Of a DNA stretch of 61,427 nucleotides, positions 1 to 8,837 are shown in pieces. The stretch is from Actinomycetota bacterium (lineage in GTDB: Bacteria > Actinomycetota > Actinomycetes > Nanopelagicales > Nanopelagicaceae), in the NCBI GenBank assembly GCA_015660815.1, contig JACSDF010000004.1, forward strand, positions 1-61,427. Direction: 5' to 3'. The stretch's first letter is position 1. Every line of letters begins with the position of its first letter. Position numbers and translations under genes: made by a program. The notes under the pieces are model-generated. The model was not told the origin of the DNA, ran no database searches, and saw only the letters and a program-made list of their open reading frames with translations.

Positions 1-143
1 GGTGTATTCAAAGAACGCAGAACTAATTCATAAGCTGGAGTTATCTCTTGGCCAATTAACTGCGCATCGATCGCGTCAAAATTACTGTGCAATGGTGCCA
101 GAGCCACTTGCCAATCCGGATGTAACTGGTTAAACAGGCTCAT
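1..143 (-). CDS. ung: uracil-DNA glycosylase, N-terminal fragment (cut by window edge)
   Basis: This is the first 47 or so codons of a protein beginning MSLFNQLHPDWQVAL. The start ATG is at 143-141, one base after the stop codon of the upstream ABC gene. The pattern L..W..AL.P, then I...L..E, then I.PA.E.VLRSL matches the N-terminal helix region of family 1 uracil-DNA glycosylases, which remove uracil from DNA in base excision repair. The catalytic motifs (GQDPY and HPSPLS) would lie beyond the left edge, so the name rests only on the N-terminus. Coupling to the ABC gene indicates co-transcription. Confidence 0.62.
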   Translation of the reverse strand, partial: MSLFNQLHPDWQVALAPLHSNFDAIDAQLIGQEITPAYELVLRSLNT

Positions 144-144
144 A

Positions 145-936
145 CTAATGTCGCGCGCGTGCCCAAAAGCGATTCGATTCATGTTTCACATCGATCGCCG
201 TGTTAAAAACCGCCGAAACGTGTTCGCTAGTTACCACCTGTTCGACTGGGCCGGAAACCGCGATTAATCCCGCTTTAAGTAAGAGAGCATGGGTTGTACC
301 AACTGGAATCTCTTCGATGTGATGCGTTACTAAAACCGTTGCCGGCGCAGTCGGATCTTTTGAAAAATCTGCAAATCTAGCCAGTAAATCTTCGCGCCCA
401 CCAACATCTAATCCCCCAGCAGGTTCATCGAGGAGCAAAAGTTCAGGATCGGTCATTAAAGCACGCGCAATTTGCACACGCTTTTTCTCGCCTTCACTCA
501 ATGTTCCATAGAACCGCTCTCCGAGTTCGCGTACTCCAAAAGTTGACAGCAGCGATATCGCACGAGATTCATCCCAAAGATCATAGCTTTCATTCCATCG
601 GCCCAGAATCGCATAGGCCGCCGTTAAAACGACATCTCGAACTTTCTCATCAACAGGAATATCTTCAGACACAATTGACCCGCACAAACCAATTCGTGTG
701 CGCAGTTCAAACAAATCTACTCTTCCCATAGATTTATCGAGAATTTTAACGGTACCTGTGGTCGGGAAAAATTTCGTTGCTAAAATCTGTAAAAGCGTAG
801 ATTTGCCTGCTCCATTAGGTCCCAGAATTACCCAACGCTCCCCCGAATTAATCTGAAAATTAATTGGTCCAAGTATCAAGTTTTCGCCACGGCGAACCGA
901 GACATCAATGAGCTCTAATACTGTTGAACTAGCCAT
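145..936 (-). CDS. ABC transporter ATP-binding protein
   Basis: A 263-residue ABC ATPase. It has Walker A GPNGAGKST at residues 39-47, the signature LSEGEKKR from 146, Walker B LLLLDEP at 166-172 and the switch histidine in VTHH near 203. No membrane segments are present, so it would work with a separate permease or act as a soluble ABC protein. No permease gene is adjacent, and the next gene downstream is ung. The first ATG (936-934) has a TATCTT -10 box eight bases upstream and no ribosome binding site, which suggests a leaderless message. Substrate unknown. Confidence 0.85.
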   Translation of the reverse strand: MASSTVLELIDVSVRRGENLILGPINFQINSGERWVILGPNGAGKSTLLQILATKFFPTTGTVKILDKSMGRVDLFELRTRIGLCGSIVSEDIPVDEKVRDVVLTAAYAILGRWNESYDLWDESRAISLLSTFGVRELGERFYGTLSEGEKKRVQIARALMTDPELLLLDEPAGGLDVGGREDLLARFADFSKDPTAPATVLVTHHIEEIPVGTTHALLLKAGLIAVSGPVEQVVTSEHVSAVFNTAIDVKHESNRFWARARH

Positions 937-944
937 AGAGCGAA

Positions 945-950
945 AAGATA
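945..950 (-). promoter_or_regulatory. -10 box of likely leaderless ABC ATPase promoter
   Basis: TATCTT on the minus strand, separated by 8 bases from the ATG of the ABC gene. The spacing would put the transcript start at or next to the start codon. No convincing -35 box is seen. Confidence 0.45.
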
Positions 951-1022
951 CTGCGTAAAATGGGAAAGTAGTGCCTTTATGGCTCTTGGCACTGCGTGAT
1001 TCGCGATAACCTTGCTCACCTT

Positions 1023-2213
1023 ATGGCAACGATTAACAATAATTCGCAGTTTACAGGCTTAATCCTTCTGAGCGGAGTCGATAAACCTGGGATAACCCAG
1101 AGCCTGTTTAATGTCTTAGCTCCTTTTTCTATAACGGTTATAGATATTGAACAGGTCATTATTAGTCAAAGGTTGATTCTCACTGTATTAATCTCCCTCA
1201 ATCCCGCTCATGAAAAGGCCATTGAAGCCGATCTTATGGAGTGCGCACAGGCTTTAGATGTAGATATCGCCACGCTCTTTTCTACTAAAGATGGTTCCAC
1301 AATTTCAATTAAAAAAGATCTCATTCACGTTGTAATTTTGAGTAGCAAACTCACACCAAAGGCTGTGGCTGGCGTTGCCTCTGCAATAACCAATGCTGGT
1401 GCAAACATTGAGCGTATTACTCGAACGGCATCATCGCCTATAACGGCCATCGAACTCATAATTTCAGGCACCAATCAAAGCGCGATTAGTACAGCCCTTG
1501 CCCCAGTAGCCGTCGCGCAATCGATAGATATCGCCGTGCAACCAGGTGGCATGTCGAGATTTGCAAAGAAACTAGTTCAATTAGATGTTGATTCGACTTT
1601 AATCACGCAGGAGGTCATCGAACTCCTAGCCGCAAAGGCGGGGGTTGGTGATGAAGTGGTCAGCATTACCCAAGCGGCGATGCGTGGTGAGTTAGATTTT
1701 GAACACTCACTACGAGCCAGAGTTGCACTTCTAAAAGGTCTGCCAGAATCAGTAATTGCGGAAGTTCAAAGTGAAATTACTTTAACCCCAGGTGCCAGCG
1801 TGCTCATTCGAACTCTGCAGGGGCTTGGTCACGCAGTATCGGTTGTTTCCGGGGGCTTCATTGATGTTATTGAGCCTTTAATTTCGCAACTAGGCATTGT
1901 TCATTTTCGCGCAAATAAATTAGAGATAGTCGATGGGCTTCTTACCGGCCGCGTGGAGGGTCCCATCATTGATCGCGCCGCTAAGGCTCAAGCTTTACGT
2001 GATTTCGCCGCATTAGAATCAGTAACTCTTGAGCAAACAGTAGCCATCGGTGATGGTGCAAATGATCTAGATATGATCGCACTTGCTGGCCTCGGAATTG
2101 CATTTAACGCTAAACCTGCGGTGAAAGCCGCCGCAGATAGTAGCGTCAGTTCACCATATCTAGATTCAGTTCTCTATCTTTTAGGAATTCCTCGCGAAGC
2201 AATCGAAGAATAG
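1023..2213 (+). CDS. serB: phosphoserine phosphatase SerB
   Basis: This enzyme hydrolyses O-phosphoserine to serine, the last step of serine biosynthesis. The N-terminal half carries two ACT-like regulatory domains. The HAD phosphatase domain begins at the catalytic motif LDVDST, with the nucleophile and acid aspartates at about residues 187 and 189. It continues with VVSGGF (motif II) and IGDGANDLDM (metal-binding motif IV). The frame is open from a GTG at 996, but ATG 1023 gives a normal N-terminus (MATINNNSQFTG) and is preferred. Neither start has a clear ribosome binding site. It is a single plus-strand gene, and its stop lies only six bases from the convergent hisG stop. Confidence 0.93.
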   Translation: MATINNNSQFTGLILLSGVDKPGITQSLFNVLAPFSITVIDIEQVIISQRLILTVLISLNPAHEKAIEADLMECAQALDVDIATLFSTKDGSTISIKKDLIHVVILSSKLTPKAVAGVASAITNAGANIERITRTASSPITAIELIISGTNQSAISTALAPVAVAQSIDIAVQPGGMSRFAKKLVQLDVDSTLITQEVIELLAAKAGVGDEVVSITQAAMRGELDFEHSLRARVALLKGLPESVIAEVQSEITLTPGASVLIRTLQGLGHAVSVVSGGFIDVIEPLISQLGIVHFRANKLEIVDGLLTGRVEGPIIDRAAKAQALRDFAALESVTLEQTVAIGDGANDLDMIALAGLGIAFNAKPAVKAAADSSVSSPYLDSVLYLLGIPREAIEE

Positions 2214-2219
2214 TAGTTT

Positions 2220-3065
2220 TTATAAGCGACAGGCGTGGATATCCGTAACTAAAATGCCACGTGCTCCAACGTTCCACAGTTCATCCATCACTTGATTAGT
2301 GTCTTTTCGCAAAACCATAGCGCGCACCGCAACCCAATCGGCCTTTTGCAATGGTGAAATTGTCGGAGATTCTAGACCTGGAGTTATTGCACATGCTTCT
2401 TCGACGTTTATTTTAGGAATGTCATAATCCAACAAAACATATCTTCTAGCTGTTACGACTCCCTGAAGGCGTCTTATAAGAACCTCTAGATCCTTTGGAA
2501 TAGCGACGCCTTTTCTAGAGATTACTATCGCTTCACTCGTTAGAATAGCTTCACCGAAAACCTTTAATCCAGCCTGTCTCAGAGTATTGCCTGTACTGAC
2601 CACGTCAGCGATTAAGTCGGCAACTCCTAATCGAACACTGCTTTCAACCGCGCCATCTAATCGCACAATATCGGCTTCAATGGAGAGTGGCTTCAAATAC
2701 GCTGCCACTAATCCCGGATAGGCCGTAGCGATGCGCTTGCCCGCAATTGAATCTACTGACCAATCCTGTGCAATAGGCGCAGCAAAACGAAAAGTGGAGC
2801 CACCAAAATCTAGGTTGATGGACTCTTCGGCATCTGCACCCGAATCTATAAGAAGATCGCGTCCGGTAATTCCCGCCTCAAGCTCTCCAGAGCCTACATA
2901 TATCGCAATATCTCGTGGTCTTAAATAATAGAACTCAACATTGTTATCGATATCTACTAATACTAAATCACGGCTATCCGTACGTTGACGATATCCGGCC
3001 TCTTTTAGTATCTCAATCGATGAATCGGCAAGTGATCCCTTATTTGGTACGGCAACACGCAACAT
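2220..3065 (-). CDS. hisG: ATP phosphoribosyltransferase, long form
   Basis: HisG catalyses the first committed step of histidine biosynthesis, joining ATP and PRPP. The start [16 protein letters not shown] matches the family N-terminus. The PRPP-site region [18 protein letters not shown] is present, and the C-terminal extension of about 75 residues resembles the ACT-like histidine-feedback domain of the long form, which does not need HisZ. Length is 281 residues from ATG 3065; a GTG directly before it is also possible. It follows hisE with a 17-base gap, so the two form a small operon. Confidence 0.95.
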   Translation of the reverse strand: MLRVAVPNKGSLADSSIEILKEAGYRQRTDSRDLVLVDIDNNVEFYYLRPRDIAIYVGSGELEAGITGRDLLIDSGADAEESINLDFGGSTFRFAAPIAQDWSVDSIAGKRIATAYPGLVAAYLKPLSIEADIVRLDGAVESSVRLGVADLIADVVSTGNTLRQAGLKVFGEAILTSEAIVISRKGVAIPKDLEVLIRRLQGVVTARRYVLLDYDIPKINVEEACAITPGLESPTISPLQKADWVAVRAMVLRKDTNQVMDELWNVGARGILVTDIHACRL

Positions 3066-3082
3066 CACGTAACTCGATTCTA

Positions 3083-3346
3083 TTAAAGGTATTTGTAGAT
3101 GTCGTTCGGGGTCAAACCACGCACCAACATCATTGTTTGAAGGTGGTAAATCAACTGACTAATCTCCTGCGCAAGTGCCTCATCTGATTCATGCTCTGCC
3201 GCTAGCCAAACTTCCCCGGCCTCTTCTAAAATTTTCTTGCCGATACTATGGGCTCCGGCGTCAACGGCTGCAACTGTTCCTGATCCCTCTGGTCGGACCA
3301 CCATTATTTCGGATAATTCAGCCCAAAGGGTTTCAAAAGATTTCAT
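3083..3346 (-). CDS. hisE: phosphoribosyl-ATP pyrophosphatase
   Basis: HisE hydrolyses phosphoribosyl-ATP to phosphoribosyl-AMP, the second histidine step. The 87-residue protein starts [11 protein letters not shown] and has the family core [17 protein letters not shown] with its metal-binding acidic residues, then [14 protein letters not shown]. It is a stand-alone HisE, not fused to HisI. ATG 3346 is chosen over an in-frame GTG at 3352 because a TAAAGT -10 box lies seven bases upstream and would give a leaderless message. hisG follows directly, so PR-ATP production and its next step are co-expressed. Confidence 0.92.
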   Translation of the reverse strand: MKSFETLWAELSEIMVVRPEGSGTVAAVDAGAHSIGKKILEEAGEVWLAAEHESDEALAQEISQLIYHLQTMMLVRGLTPNDIYKYL

Positions 3347-3353
3347 AACCACT

Positions 3354-3359
3354 ACTTTA
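3354..3359 (-). promoter_or_regulatory. -10 box of likely leaderless hisE-hisG promoter
   Basis: TAAAGT on the minus strand, exactly 7 bases before the hisE ATG. There is no ribosome binding site between box and start. The palindrome at 3371-3383 covers the place where a -35 element would sit. Confidence 0.45.
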
Positions 3360-3370
3360 CTATGAAGCTA

Positions 3371-3383
3371 CAACCTCAGGTTG
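3371..3383. promoter_or_regulatory. palindrome over the hisE -35 region, candidate operator
   Basis: CAACCT-C-AGGTTG is a perfect 13-base palindrome with a single central base, centred about 20 bases upstream of the hisE -10 box. Its position would suit a repressor site. Its half AACCTCA is also complementary to TGAGGTT at 3402-3408, so it could instead be part of a folded RNA. Confidence 0.35.
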
Positions 3384-3404
3384 ATTATTAACTTCACGCT
3401 TTGA

Positions 3405-3428
3405 GGTTTCTAGCCAAGAGTAGAAACC
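3405..3428 (-). terminator. hairpin after rpe, possible terminator without a U tract
   Basis: GGTTTCTA and TAGAAACC form a perfect 8-bp stem around an 8-base loop, 19 bases downstream of the rpe stop. No run of U follows on the minus strand, so this is not a textbook intrinsic terminator. It separates the rpe operon from the hisE promoter. Confidence 0.4.
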
Positions 3429-3446
3429 CCGCAGAACAACGTTGGC

Positions 3447-4112
3447 TTAATCAGCCACAGAGATGGCAAGATCACGCAATGCATTAACCATCACCGCTGG
3501 ATCTTGCGCATTGAAAACAGCACTACCCGCGACAAAGACATCTGCTCCGGCTTCAGAGGCTTCTGCGATAGTTTCCATTGAAACACCACCATCTACTTGT
3601 AGCCAGATTGGTCTATCACCGATTATGGCGCGAGTACGTCGTACTTTTGACATCATTTCATGCATGAATTTCTGCCCTCCAAATCCGGGTTCGACAGTCA
3701 TTATCAAAAACATGTCAACATCGTTAATGACATCGATGTACTCCTCAATTGAAGTAGCGGGCTTTATTCCTAAACCTGCACGCGCGCCTGACTTTTTGAT
3801 TGCACGTAGAGTCGATGAAATATTTTGTGCGGCTTCGGCATGAATCGTGACGCTCGCACAACCTACCTCAGCATAGGCCGGAGCAATCCTGTCAACATCG
3901 GCGACCATCAGATGCGCATCAACGTCAATGGGACAGGATTTAATTATTGTGGTCGCTTGTTCAAAATCAAAAGTAAAGTTCGGAACAAAGATATTGTCCA
4001 TAATATCCAAATGGATTAAATCAGAGACTCCCGCTACTCGAGAGATTTCATTTTCTAAATTCGAGAGATCAGCGTTCAAAATACTTGGTGTAATACGAAT
4101 TTCGCGTCTCAT
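3447..4112 (-). CDS. rpe: ribulose-phosphate 3-epimerase
   Basis: Rpe interconverts ribulose 5-phosphate and xylulose 5-phosphate in the pentose phosphate pathway. The (beta/alpha)8 motifs are clear: ITPSILNADL at the N-terminus, LIHLDIMDNIFVPN, DAHLMV, MTVEPGFGGQKF and VDGGV with phosphate-binding AGSAVF. The metal-binding histidines and aspartates are in these motifs. The frame extends to 4136, but that start overlaps rsmB and adds eight foreign residues. ATG 4112 (MRREIRITPSIL) fits the family and gives 221 residues. It is the last gene of the def-fmt-rsmB-rpe run. Confidence 0.95.
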   Translation of the reverse strand: MRREIRITPSILNADLSNLENEISRVAGVSDLIHLDIMDNIFVPNFTFDFEQATTIIKSCPIDVDAHLMVADVDRIAPAYAEVGCASVTIHAEAAQNISSTLRAIKKSGARAGLGIKPATSIEEYIDVINDVDMFLIMTVEPGFGGQKFMHEMMSKVRRTRAIIGDRPIWLQVDGGVSMETIAEASEAGADVFVAGSAVFNAQDPAVMVNALRDLAISVAD

Positions 4113-4119
4113 GGTGCAC

Positions 4120-5472
4120 CTATGCTCTCTTAACAAAAATGGCTAGAAACATTGCGTCAGTACCGTGCTTATGGGTCCACAGTGCTAGCGCTCCCCCACG
4201 AACCGCTCCTTCAAGTCCGCTCGGCAGGTTTGGAGTAATATCCAGAAGTTCTAATTCAGGATGTTTTTTTAGAATGTCATTAACTTGGACCGTAGTCTCT
4301 GCCAAATGAGGAGAACATGTGGCATATCCCAAGACTGCATGTGGCTCTAGAATTGAAACTGCCGATTCGATGAGTTCACGTTGCAGCGCGGTTAATTCAC
4401 GTAGATCTTGTAGGTTTCGTCGCCATCGAACCTCTGGACGTCGCCGCAAGGCACCCAGTCCCGTACATGGTGCATCAATTAAGATCGCATCAAATTTCTC
4501 ATTGTGCGAAGCGATATCTCGACCATCACCTATCCATACTCGTGCACCGTGGACTACACGTTTTACTAACTGCGCCCGCGGAGTTGAAATCTCATTTGCA
4601 GTGAAATCGATTGATCGCTCTCGAGCAATCGCAGCAAGCAAGGCCGCTTTACCACCAGGGCCTGCACACAGATCCAACCATTTTCCGCCACCAGCAAAGG
4701 AGGCAAAGAGGGTTGCAACTAACTGAGAACCTTCATCTTGTACGCCGGCTAATCGGTGTCTAATTAACTCTAAATTTCCAGGATTGCCTTTCCACCTAGC
4801 TCCTAGCGCAGAGAATTTGGTTGGTTCAGCCCCTATCGCAATCAAATCAGCCTGCGATGAATATCCCGGCCAAGCAACTAACGTCGGTAAGGCGGGAACA
4901 TTGTTGATCGCTAAAGCTAATTCAACCTGATCCCAATCCTTTAACAGATCGTAATATGCAGAAATAATCCACTCAGGATGCGAATATTGAATCGCCATGC
5001 GCTCGATGGGCTCTTTGATATCTTCCAATGGAGCAAACCACTCCTGCATGGACTTGCGGGTAACGTTCCGAAGAAGTGCATTGACAAAACTCGCCTTTGA
5101 TTCACCTACTCGTTTTCGAGCCACCTCTACAGTTGCTGCCACTGCGGCATGATCGGGAATTCGCATCTCATGTAGTTGGTGCACTCCCATTCGAGCGACA
5201 TCAACTATTCCTTCATCAACTTCTGACCATGGTCTATCGCTGATCTGAGACAAAATCCAATCATGTTTGCCCTGCATGCGAATGGTTCCGTAGACGAGTT
5301 CGGTGACCAGATTTCGATCACGTTCTTCCAGCGAACTCTCGGTAAGAGCTTGCGGGAGTAACAAATTCGAATAACCATTATTTCTGTTGACCTCCGAAAT
5401 TAAATCGAAGGCCAATAATCTCGATGCATCAGGTTTAGGTGATTTAAACGTATTCCTGCGCGCCTCAACCAA
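4120..5472 (-). CDS. rsmB: 16S rRNA (cytosine-967-C5)-methyltransferase RsmB
   Basis: RsmB (Sun/Fmu family) methylates C967 of 16S rRNA. Residues 10-140 form the NusB-like RNA-binding domain (LLAFDLISEVNR, LVTELVYGTIR, NALLRNV). The SAM-dependent domain has DLCAGPGGKAALLA, then DAPCTGLGALRRRPEVRW with the first catalytic cysteine and YATCSPHLAE with the second. It begins with TTG at 5472, which overlaps the fmt stop by 8 bases, so translation is coupled. Length (450) is normal. Confidence 0.94.
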   Translation of the reverse strand: MVEARRNTFKSPKPDASRLLAFDLISEVNRNNGYSNLLLPQALTESSLEERDRNLVTELVYGTIRMQGKHDWILSQISDRPWSEVDEGIVDVARMGVHQLHEMRIPDHAAVAATVEVARKRVGESKASFVNALLRNVTRKSMQEWFAPLEDIKEPIERMAIQYSHPEWIISAYYDLLKDWDQVELALAINNVPALPTLVAWPGYSSQADLIAIGAEPTKFSALGARWKGNPGNLELIRHRLAGVQDEGSQLVATLFASFAGGGKWLDLCAGPGGKAALLAAIARERSIDFTANEISTPRAQLVKRVVHGARVWIGDGRDIASHNEKFDAILIDAPCTGLGALRRRPEVRWRRNLQDLRELTALQRELIESAVSILEPHAVLGYATCSPHLAETTVQVNDILKKHPELELLDITPNLPSGLEGAVRGGALALWTHKHGTDAMFLAIFVKRA

Positions 5473-6370
5473 AATGTGAACCTATCTCTAAACGTGCTCC
5501 GCGTGCCCAATCTATCGCAAGCATTTCTTTCTTTCCTGAAGGAATAACCGAGAGCAGAGTTATTGCCGTATCTCCACCGCATCCGACCGTTACGCAACCA
5601 TCAACTATCGTTATCTCACCCGGTGGCACAGTAGTTGTATGTATTTTCGCATCAGTGACTCTAAAACCTTCACCTTTCCATGTACTCCAGGCAATCGGTG
5701 ATGGATAAAAAGCACGTATTCGTCGCAGCACACTTTCTGCACTCTGCTTCCAATCAATCTTTGCCTCTTCCTTCGAAATTTTCGGAGCCCGTGAAGCTTG
5801 GCCTATCTGAGGCGTTGGCCGTTGACCCAGTGAAATCGCCTGCAACGCCGCTTCCACTACTTCGGGTGCGATTTCGGCGAGCTCTTTGAATAACTCTTGT
5901 GCGCGCCATGTTGGATCGATTGAGAGAGTCGAACTGCAGTACACAGGGCCGGTATCCATGCCCTTATCAAGTTCGAAGACCGTCACCCCCGTGATGAGCT
6001 CGCCATTTTCAAGTGCACGTTGCACTGGGGCGGCGCCGCGATAGGCGGGCAGAAGCGAAAAGTGGAGATTTATAAAGCCATAACGCGGGAGTTTTAGGAT
6101 CGCTTCTGGCAAAAGCACTCCATAACCGATGGTCACAATGCAATCTAAATCCTCGATTAACCCCACGAGTTCTTCCGGAGACTCTGGCTGTATTAATGCA
6201 ATTTTCTGGTTAATTGCCCATGTGCTCACTGGAGAAGATCGAACTTCTTGTCCGCGTCCAGCGGCTCGATCAGGTTGAGAGATAACTAGTGCGATCTCAT
6301 GGGATGAAGCGAGCAAAGCATTCAGCGTTGGTAGAGCCACATCCGGAGTAGCGGCTACTCCGATACGCAT
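5465..6370 (-). CDS. fmt: methionyl-tRNA formyltransferase
   Basis: Fmt formylates initiator Met-tRNA using 10-formyl-THF. The 301-residue protein shows MRIGVAATPDVALPTL, the catalytic region FINLHFSLLPAYRGAAPVQ with the family N, H and SLLP residues, and GVTVFELDKGMDTGP. The C-terminal OB-fold contains the family's binding region. Its start overlaps the def stop by one base. The def-fmt pair handles addition and removal of the formyl group. Confidence 0.97.
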   Translation of the reverse strand: MRIGVAATPDVALPTLNALLASSHEIALVISQPDRAAGRGQEVRSSPVSTWAINQKIALIQPESPEELVGLIEDLDCIVTIGYGVLLPEAILKLPRYGFINLHFSLLPAYRGAAPVQRALENGELITGVTVFELDKGMDTGPVYCSSTLSIDPTWRAQELFKELAEIAPEVVEAALQAISLGQRPTPQIGQASRAPKISKEEAKIDWKQSAESVLRRIRAFYPSPIAWSTWKGEGFRVTDAKIHTTTVPPGEITIVDGCVTVGCGGDTAITLLSVIPSGKKEMLAIDWARGARLEIGSHFG

Positions 6371-6930
6371 TAAGTGTTCCGTCCGAAAAAGCTGTGGGGT
6401 GAATCTTTGATTGCAATATTTACACCACTCTTGGCAGCCTCGTTAAACCAGTCAGATTCGCGGATTTCCTTCATTGCAATTTTGCGATCACTTTTGCTCA
6501 AACGATCAATAAAAAGAACGCCATCTAAGTGATCGGTCTCGTGCTGGAGAGCTCTTGCCAGTAATTGCGAGCCCTCTACAGAAATAGGCTCGCCAAACAT
6601 ATTAAAGCCACTTGCTACAGCGCGTATCGAACGAGGCGTGGGATACGTTAACTCTGGAAATGACAAACAACCTTCATCATCAATTTCTACTTCATCACTT
6701 AAAGTTAAAACAGGATTTATCAAGTGCCCCAAAACATCGTCAACGTTCCAAACAAAAACACGAAGTGAGACACCAATTTGTGGAGCGGCAAGACCTGCAC
6801 CTGGTGCTAGCAACATCGTTTCTGTTAAATCAGATACCAGCGTTCGAAGCTCTTTATCAAAATCAACAACGATGGCTGCAGGAGTGAGGAGAATTGGATC
6901 GCCAAAATACCTGATCTCCTGAATGCCCAT
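6370..6930 (-). CDS. def: peptide deformylase
   Basis: Def removes the formyl group from nascent proteins. All three family motifs are present: GAGLAAPQIG (motif 1), EGCLSFPE with the metal-binding cysteine (motif 2) and HETDHLDG with two metal-binding histidines and the catalytic glutamate (motif 3). At 186 residues it is of ordinary length with a short C-terminal tail. It is coupled to fmt and follows priA after 20 bases. Confidence 0.97.
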   Translation of the reverse strand: MGIQEIRYFGDPILLTPAAIVVDFDKELRTLVSDLTETMLLAPGAGLAAPQIGVSLRVFVWNVDDVLGHLINPVLTLSDEVEIDDEGCLSFPELTYPTPRSIRAVASGFNMFGEPISVEGSQLLARALQHETDHLDGVLFIDRLSKSDRKIAMKEIRESDWFNEAAKSGVNIAIKDSPHSFFGRNT

Positions 6931-6950
6931 TTAACTATCCTACCAAAAAG

Positions 6951-8834
6951 CTATAGTGAATACGGATCAAATCTAATTGTGAGATATTCCTTTTTAGCAA
7001 TACTGCGACGACGCGCAAGTTCGAGTAAAAAAACCGCTAAATCAGCTCTTTTTTCGCGTGGACAGTACATTACAATTTTTGCAATGTTTCGACCTTCATC
7101 ACTCGGACCGAAAACTTTTACCTCACTTGGCAAACGTCCACTTTCTACCGCCTTTCGAAGACCTGTGGCAATTACTGTGAACTCCTTGACGTCTCCAGAG
7201 ATGGTCACGCTTGATACATATGGCGGCAGCGGAACTTCAAATCTCTCCTTTAGCTCTCTTCGAATCATGGCCCCTGGATTCCATCTAACTAGTGATGAAA
7301 CAATTGGATGGCTTTCATCGATGCTTAAAAGCACTGATGAGTTGACACTAGCCATAGCAGCAGTCTCGAAAAATAGTTCACGCGCACGTTCTTGAGAACG
7401 TAAATCAGCATGAGCGAAAAATTTCCATCCTTCCAGTATTACTACCGCTCCGTACCCCCCTTTTACCTTAGGTGCAGATCTTGGGGTTGCTAAAACAAGA
7501 GCCGGTCTATTTTCCACAGAAGTTTTAATTACATCTCCAAATGAAAGAATTAAAGGCATTCCTGGGAAAGCTCGCGATATCTCTTCGCCTGCGCGGTCTA
7601 TACCCCGCGAACCCATGTACTGCTTCCTGCTGTGACACCAAGAACACGCCCAATCTGGATAGGTTGTATGGCATAAGAGGCAGATTGGATCGGCATTTTT
7701 ACTTGTTACCGCAAGCCGTGATCCACATGCGCAAACAGCAACATTTTTGCAATTAGCGCACAAGAGCGCATTTCCATAGCCTCTCCGTGGAACGATAAAG
7801 AGCACTGGTCCTAACTTCAACCCTTTGCGAATCTCCTTAAAAATTCGATCTGGAAGAAGCGCACCATCATTTGATGAAAAAGCCTTTACATTTAATTGAT
7901 GAGAATGAAAAATGTATTTCAGCTTTGTATTCTCTATGAGCAAAGAGATGTCCAAAGATGGGACATAACCCATATAAATTCGCTGAAAATCTTCTAGACC
8001 ACTTCTTAGCGATAAGACATCGCGAACGTTCCAACCTGGGCTACGTTTTTCAAAGTGTTCAAATGAGGACTCTTTATACATAATCACGCATTTCAAATTC
8101 GGAATCGGCGCAAAAACAGCGCTGCGAGCCCCCACAACGACGCAATTGTGTGAGCTAAACACCTTGAGGAAGTTCGAATATCTATCGGTACGTGAGAGCG
8201 AACTATCTAAACGTATAAAGTCCACTGTGGATTTCTGTAGACTCTCACAGATAGCATCAACATCGCTCTCATCGGGGGCTAATACCAATACCGATCCGAA
8301 TTTCGCTTTTTGAAGAATTAACTCTACGCATTGATCTGCGCAATCACTCACCGGCTCGAATGCGATAAAACAATCAGGGTCAAGATCCATTGAATTTAAT
8401 ACAGCTGGTTGTTGCTGCACCAATAATGATTTATCAACACTTGCAACACGAGCGGGAATAGCCGAGCGCACAATATCGAATGGATTACATGCCCAATGCC
8501 GAGAAACTGCCGCACATAGTTCAAGGGAGGCAGTTGTGGCCACGGGATGTGGCGAAATAAGCTTCGTAATCTCCTTAATAACTCCCGTGACATGAGTGGA
8601 ATCCGAACGCTCGAGAACAATGGCTTCAACTTCGCGGCCATTAAATGGAACTTGAACGCGAACGCCGATCTGGACTTCATCGGAAATTTTTAGCGGAACG
8701 GCGTAATCGAAGGCAGAATCCAGATGTAGGACTCCGCTGTCGACCCAAAGCGTGGCAAAGGGCTTTGAATGTGCACGCTCTTCGGGCCGAGCTACTAACT
8801 GCGCTTTAAGACGCAGTCGGCTCGGTATAGCCAC
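6951..8834 (-). CDS. priA: PriA-like primosomal protein lacking helicase ATPase motifs
   Basis: The 627-residue protein aligns along its length with PriA, the replication-restart factor. The N-terminal 3'-end-binding domain is recognisable (DSAFDYAVP, VQVPFNGREVEA). The ATPase core is degenerate: the Walker A position has no GSGKT, the DEEH box position reads YKES (VIMYKESSFEH), and motif III reads MGYVPSLDIS. The zinc region is kept, with CANCKNVAVCACG and later ICLLCH and CSWCH, as is a GSRGIDRAGEEISRAFPG motif V-like segment. Loss of helicase motifs is known for actinobacterial PriA, so this is probably a structural loader and not a pseudogene. The frame is intact. Confidence 0.85.
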   Translation of the reverse strand: MAIPSRLRLKAQLVARPEERAHSKPFATLWVDSGVLHLDSAFDYAVPLKISDEVQIGVRVQVPFNGREVEAIVLERSDSTHVTGVIKEITKLISPHPVATTASLELCAAVSRHWACNPFDIVRSAIPARVASVDKSLLVQQQPAVLNSMDLDPDCFIAFEPVSDCADQCVELILQKAKFGSVLVLAPDESDVDAICESLQKSTVDFIRLDSSLSRTDRYSNFLKVFSSHNCVVVGARSAVFAPIPNLKCVIMYKESSFEHFEKRSPGWNVRDVLSLRSGLEDFQRIYMGYVPSLDISLLIENTKLKYIFHSHQLNVKAFSSNDGALLPDRIFKEIRKGLKLGPVLFIVPRRGYGNALLCANCKNVAVCACGSRLAVTSKNADPICLLCHTTYPDWACSWCHSRKQYMGSRGIDRAGEEISRAFPGMPLILSFGDVIKTSVENRPALVLATPRSAPKVKGGYGAVVILEGWKFFAHADLRSQERARELFFETAAMASVNSSVLLSIDESHPIVSSLVRWNPGAMIRRELKERFEVPLPPYVSSVTISGDVKEFTVIATGLRKAVESGRLPSEVKVFGPSDEGRNIAKIVMYCPREKRADLAVFLLELARRRSIAKKEYLTIRFDPYSL

Positions 8835-8837
8835 GAC

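Noticed and set aside
996-1022. GTG start for serB, nine codons upstream of the chosen ATG
   Set aside because: The extra residues do not match the family and there is no ribosome binding site. ATG 1023 gives the expected N-terminus.
3405-3428. Classic Rho-independent terminator after rpe
   Set aside because: The stem is perfect but there is no following U tract, so it is listed only as a possible non-canonical terminator.
6951-8834. priA as a pseudogene
   Set aside because: The frame is intact over 627 codons, the zinc cysteines are kept, and loss of ATPase motifs is general in actinobacteria.
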